Positions 15,601 to 17,317 of a stretch of 17,317 nucleotides of DNA are shown here, piece after piece. The notes below the pieces were generated by a model that did no database searches, had not been told where the DNA came from, and worked only from the letters and a program-made list of their open reading frames with translations. Source of the DNA: an uncultured Eubacterium sp. (lineage in GTDB: Bacteria > Bacillota > Clostridia > Oscillospirales > Acutalibacteraceae); contig CAMFPZ010000001.1 in assembly GCA_945979635.1 (NCBI GenBank), positions 1 through 17,317 on the forward strand, read 5' to 3'. Positions within the stretch are counted from its first letter, which is position 1, and each line of letters opens with the position of its first letter. Both the position numbers and the translations under genes were made by a program.

Positions 15601-16116
15601 GGAATAATCACTCATATTACGGTAAAGCAAACCAGAGCGAATAAGGCGAATATGGCATTCGTCACGATTGAGGATTTGTACGGAACGGTTGAGATAATCC
15701 TTTTCCCGAATGTCTTTTTGAAATATGCTTCGATGATAACCCAAAATAATGTTATTGCCGTAAGCGGAGCGTTAAGCGTTGAAGAGGAAAAGGATGCAAA
15801 AATTCTCGTTAATTCTGTCATTAAGCCGACAGCCTTGGGCACGGCTTCAAGCTCGAGCACAGTAAAGGAAGCCCCGAAGAAGAAAAAACGCATCGGCCTT
15901 TTTCTGAAATTCAATTCCAGAGATGACGGAAAAATCAATTTTGCTATGCAACGGCTGTCGCAAAGCAGAGGCGATTTTCCTGTGTATTTCTATTATGATG
16001 ATACAAAAAAATACGAGCTTCGCTCTGATTTTGAATTTGTATCAATGAATCGAGAGCTTGTTGACTCGCTGAAAGACCTGCTCGGAAATGACAATGTTGC
16101 TGTAATTGAGCACTAA
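12673..16116 (+). CDS. dnaE: DNA polymerase III subunit alpha (DnaE)
   Basis: A 1147-residue C-family replicative polymerase. Domains in order: N-terminal PHP domain (about 1-270), palm with catalytic PDFDIDF (D398, D400) and a third Asp in KMDFLGL (D548), fingers with the SLYRPGP and FNKSHAACYA blocks, tandem helix-hairpin-helix region near 790-870, and an OB fold near 975-1060 (LCGIITHITV, IEDLYGTVEII). The PHP metal site looks complete: H6, H8, D15, H40 in TDHGN, E65, H86, D204 and H206. There is no DEDD exonuclease insertion, so it is DnaE and not PolC. GGAG (12661-12664) lies eight bases before the ATG. PolC probably exists elsewhere in the genome, as in most Bacillota; then DnaE would act with it in lagging-strand synthesis. 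The C-terminal 90 residues carry a lysine-rich linker and a weakly conserved tail. Confidence 0.96.
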   Translation: MFTHLHLHTQFSLLDGACRLGELVSRARELGMNSLAITDHGNMYGAVDFYKECKKQGIKPIIGCEVYVAPHSRYDRDKSLDSRYNHLVLLVKNETGYKNLIKMVSKSYTEGFYFKPRIDRDLLEEYSEGLICLSACLAGEIPQLILQRDFDSARRQALWYQGVFGRENYFLEIQDHGIEQEKIVLDGLVRLSNETGIGLVATNDVHYVHKDDADIQQVLICIATNHILGEDTGLEFHSDNFYLKSEDEMRSLFSAYPEAIENTQKIADRCNFDFEFGNTKLPYFETPNGMGHFEYFRKKCYEGMKIRYGENIPQSYIDRLEYELETVDKMGYTDYYLIVQDFVQFAKKRGIPVGPGRGSGAGSLAAYCIGITDLDPMKYDLIFERFLNPERVSMPDFDIDFCYERRQEVIDYVTEKYGADHVAQIVTFGTLQARAAIRDVGRVMGMPYNRVDAVAKMIPNALHITIDESIQRSKELRSAIEENEEIRKLIDTARRVEGMPRNTSTHAAGVVITHNAVSSYVPLATNDGLVVTQYIMTTLEELGLLKMDFLGLRTLTVIDDAAKAAGIDIESVPIDDERVYKLFAQGKTEGIFQFESSGMKQMLMNLKPTALEDLIAATSLYRPGPANQIDTFVHNSNNEQDIRYDTPMLEPILRNTYGCMVYQEQVMQIFRSLAGYSYGRADVVRRAMSKKKHDVMERERSAFVDGCEKNGIQPVLANSIFDKMTDFASYAFNKSHAACYALVAYRCAYLKVYYPAEFMAALLSSVLDNSNKVARYIAECKRLGIRLAPPDINSSMKGFTASGNKLINYGLLGIKNLGNDFIEEIIKERENKPFSDLADFCTRMQSHRFNRRAAESLIRCGALDRLGANRKQMLQALPTLLGSIEQKYKSTMYGQVGLFDLGEGFEEEIKMPDVEEFSASELLQMEKEITGLYLSGHPMDKYDSYIEKSGCRRTYEILEAGASGSELKDGDRVTLCGIITHITVKQTRANKANMAFVTIEDLYGTVEIILFPNVFLKYASMITQNNVIAVSGALSVEEEKDAKILVNSVIKPTALGTASSSSTVKEAPKKKKRIGLFLKFNSRDDGKINFAMQRLSQSRGDFPVYFYYDDTKKYELRSDFEFVSMNRELVDSLKDLLGNDNVAVIEH

Positions 16117-16119
16117 CTA

Positions 16120-16148
16120 TTGACAATATTGGCATTATTCAGTAAAAT
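16120..16148 (+). promoter_or_regulatory. Promoter of pfkA
   Basis: TTGACA (16120-16125), a perfect -35, and TAAAAT (16143-16148) are 17 bases apart, immediately after the dnaE stop. Initiation is expected near 16155, giving a leader of about 75 bases. pfkA can therefore be expressed independently of the cluster upstream, and I saw no terminator between dnaE and this promoter. Confidence 0.8.
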
Positions 16149-16176
16149 AGTAATGTTAATTATTTATGACATTATT
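16149..16176. promoter_or_regulatory. Imperfect palindrome over the pfkA start site
   Basis: AGTAATGTTA (16149-16158) and TGACATTATT (16167-16176) are inverted with an eight-base spacer; eight of ten positions match and the other two would pair as G-U in RNA. It begins directly after the -10 box and covers the expected start, a position suitable for a repressor. It is AT-rich, so chance is possible. Confidence 0.35.
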
Positions 16177-16228
16177 AGTGATTTCTGGTTTGTTAGAAAT
16201 TTTCACTTTATTTAACGGAGGTTTTAGT

Positions 16229-17194
16229 ATGAAAACTATCGCAGTATTAACCAGCGGCGGCGACGCACCGGGCATGAATGCCGCTGTTCGTGCAGTAGTA
16301 AGAACTGCTTGCGAAAACGGTATTAAGGTTTATGGCGTTATTCGTGGATACAACGGTCTTATTAACGGCGATTTTATCGAAATGGATTTGCGTTCTGTTT
16401 CGGATATTATCAATCGCGGCGGTACTATCCTTTATTCGGCAAGAAGCGTTGAGTTCGCAACCGAAGAGGGTATGCGTAAGGCTGTTCGCACCTGTCAGGA
16501 AAAGGGCATTGAAGGCGTTGTTGTTATTGGCGGCGACGGCTCATTCCGCGGAGCTCGTGATTTGAGCGAAAGAGGAATCCCCTGTGTTGGTATTCCCGGT
16601 ACTATTGATAACGATATTGCTTGCTGTGATTATACAATCGGCTATGATACCTGTCTTAATACCATTATGGAAATGGTCGACAGACTTCGCGATACTGCCG
16701 AGTCTCACGATAGATGCTCTGTAATTGAGGTTATGGGTAGGCGTGCAGGCTATCTTGCACTTAATGCGGGTATCGCTTGCGGTGCAACTGCAATACTTAT
16801 TCCCGAAATTCCTTTTGATATAGAAAAGCATGTTATCGAAAGAATGAGAAAGACTCAAAGAACGGACAAAAAGCATTTCATCATCATCGTTGCAGAGGGA
16901 TGTGGCGTAGATTGCAACGAGCTTGCGACTCACATTCAAGAAAAGACAGGCGTTGAATCAAGAGCTACTGTATTAGGCCATGTTCAGCGTGGCGGATATC
17001 CGACAGTAAAGGATAGAGTTATGGCTACCAGAATGGGCAATTATGCCGTTAAGCTTCTTATGCAGAATATCGGTAATCGTGTTGTTGCTGCACAGAAGGA
17101 GGATGTTGTTGATTATGACATCTTTGAGGCACTCAATATGAAGAAGAGTATTGATATGAATCTTTATAATGTTGCTCACGAGGTTTCAATCTAG
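16229..17194 (+). CDS. pfkA: ATP-dependent 6-phosphofructokinase
   Basis: PfkA phosphorylates fructose-6-phosphate with ATP to fructose-1,6-bisphosphate, the controlling step of glycolysis. The product is 321 residues, the usual bacterial length (about 319-320). It has LTSGGDAPGMN at the N-terminus, GGDGS (101-105) with Gly104, which marks ATP use and not pyrophosphate use, the catalytic TIDND (D127), MGRRAGYLAL near residue 169 and LGHVQRGG near residue 247. The start at 16229 is chosen over an upstream ATG at 16166 because GGAGG (16217-16221) lies seven bases before it and the family begins with MKTIAVLTSGG. It lies downstream of dnaE, a frequent clostridial arrangement, and has its own promoter. 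Fructose-1,6-bisphosphate, its product, is the metabolite that activates HPr kinase in related bacteria. Confidence 0.97.
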   Translation: MKTIAVLTSGGDAPGMNAAVRAVVRTACENGIKVYGVIRGYNGLINGDFIEMDLRSVSDIINRGGTILYSARSVEFATEEGMRKAVRTCQEKGIEGVVVIGGDGSFRGARDLSERGIPCVGIPGTIDNDIACCDYTIGYDTCLNTIMEMVDRLRDTAESHDRCSVIEVMGRRAGYLALNAGIACGATAILIPEIPFDIEKHVIERMRKTQRTDKKHFIIIVAEGCGVDCNELATHIQEKTGVESRATVLGHVQRGGYPTVKDRVMATRMGNYAVKLLMQNIGNRVVAAQKEDVVDYDIFEALNMKKSIDMNLYNVAHEVSI

Positions 17195-17317
17195 GGTAAC
17201 GATAATAATCTGAACCCGTCAAAAATGCAGTATTAAAGCGATATTTGTCGCTTTCGCTGTTACCTTGCGTCAGCAAGGCTGCCATCTCAAGACAACAAAT
17301 CTCATCTTTACTCCAAG
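17195..17317. repeat. Structured non-coding tail after pfkA with nested inverted repeats
   Basis: No plus-strand gene is seen in the last 123 bases. Three inverted repeats are: GGTAAC (17195-17200) with GTTACC (17259-17264); AAAGCGA (17235-17241) with TCGCTTT (17248-17254) around a six-base loop; and CCTTGC (17263-17268) with GCAAGG (17273-17278) around GTCA. None is followed by a T-run, so this is not an ordinary terminator. The minus strand is open from the right edge through this segment into the end of pfkA, which could be a chance frame or the end of a short repeat element. Confidence 0.4.

Noticed and set aside
16166..16228. N-terminal extension of pfkA from the ATG at 16166.
   Set aside because: It covers the leader after the promoter, has no ribosome site and lies outside the conserved protein; GGAGG points to 16229.
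17134..17315. Minus-strand open frame entering from the right edge and ending inside pfkA.
   Set aside because: It overlaps about 60 bases of conserved pfkA in antisense and shows no family resemblance; not reported as a gene, but kept in mind for the repeat-like tail.

Overview
This window looks like a chromosomal stretch from a gut-dwelling, low-to-moderate-GC anaerobic member of the Clostridia (Bacillota), most likely of the Ruminococcaceae/Oscillospiraceae kind. The evidence is the gene set: HPr kinase, WhiA, RapZ and a DnaE with an N-terminal PHP domain, together with rubrerythrin, the activase of the oxygen-sensitive ribonucleotide reductase, L-fucose catabolism and a bile salt hydrolase. 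Ribosome binding sites are strong GGAGG-type sequences and promoters are of the sigma-A type. The taxonomic placement is inference; there is no rRNA or tRNA gene here to confirm it.

Layout. (1) Bases 1-442, minus strand: rubrerythrin, cut by the left edge. (2) Bases 627-4992, plus strand: a tightly packed L-fucose operon, aldolase - mutarotase - kinase - isomerase (fucA-fucU-fucK-fucI), with its own promoter, a 19-bp palindrome that is a likely operator, and a perfect 15-bp hairpin terminator. (3) Bases 5040-7874, minus strand: a GT4 glycosyltransferase, a bile salt hydrolase and nrdG, running towards the fucose operon and meeting it at the shared hairpin. (4) Bases 8036-16116, plus strand: a six-gene cluster hprK - ROK glucokinase - murB - rapZ - whiA - dnaE behind one strong promoter. 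(5) pfkA (16229-17194) follows with its own promoter. (6) The last 123 bases hold no recognisable plus-strand gene but contain nested inverted repeats.

How the genes fit together. The fucose operon takes L-fucose through the beta anomer/alpha anomer exchange, L-fuculose and L-fuculose-1-phosphate to DHAP and L-lactaldehyde, feeding the glycolysis represented by pfkA and the glucokinase. HPr kinase/phosphorylase is the sensor that tells CcpA-type catabolite control about glycolytic flux, so it sits naturally with glucokinase and phosphofructokinase. murB and rapZ link the same cluster to cell-wall precursor supply, and whiA and dnaE to division and replication. Fucose use and bile salt hydrolysis both point to life in an animal intestine.

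The window is mostly conserved housekeeping and carbohydrate genes. I did not find a convincing undescribed system. The most open points are the possible operator at the fucose promoter, the RhaB-like kinase in a fucose operon, the lack of yvcK between rapZ and whiA, the palindromes upstream of the bile salt hydrolase and pfkA, and the structured tail after pfkA. No gene-free stretch exceeds about 185 bases.
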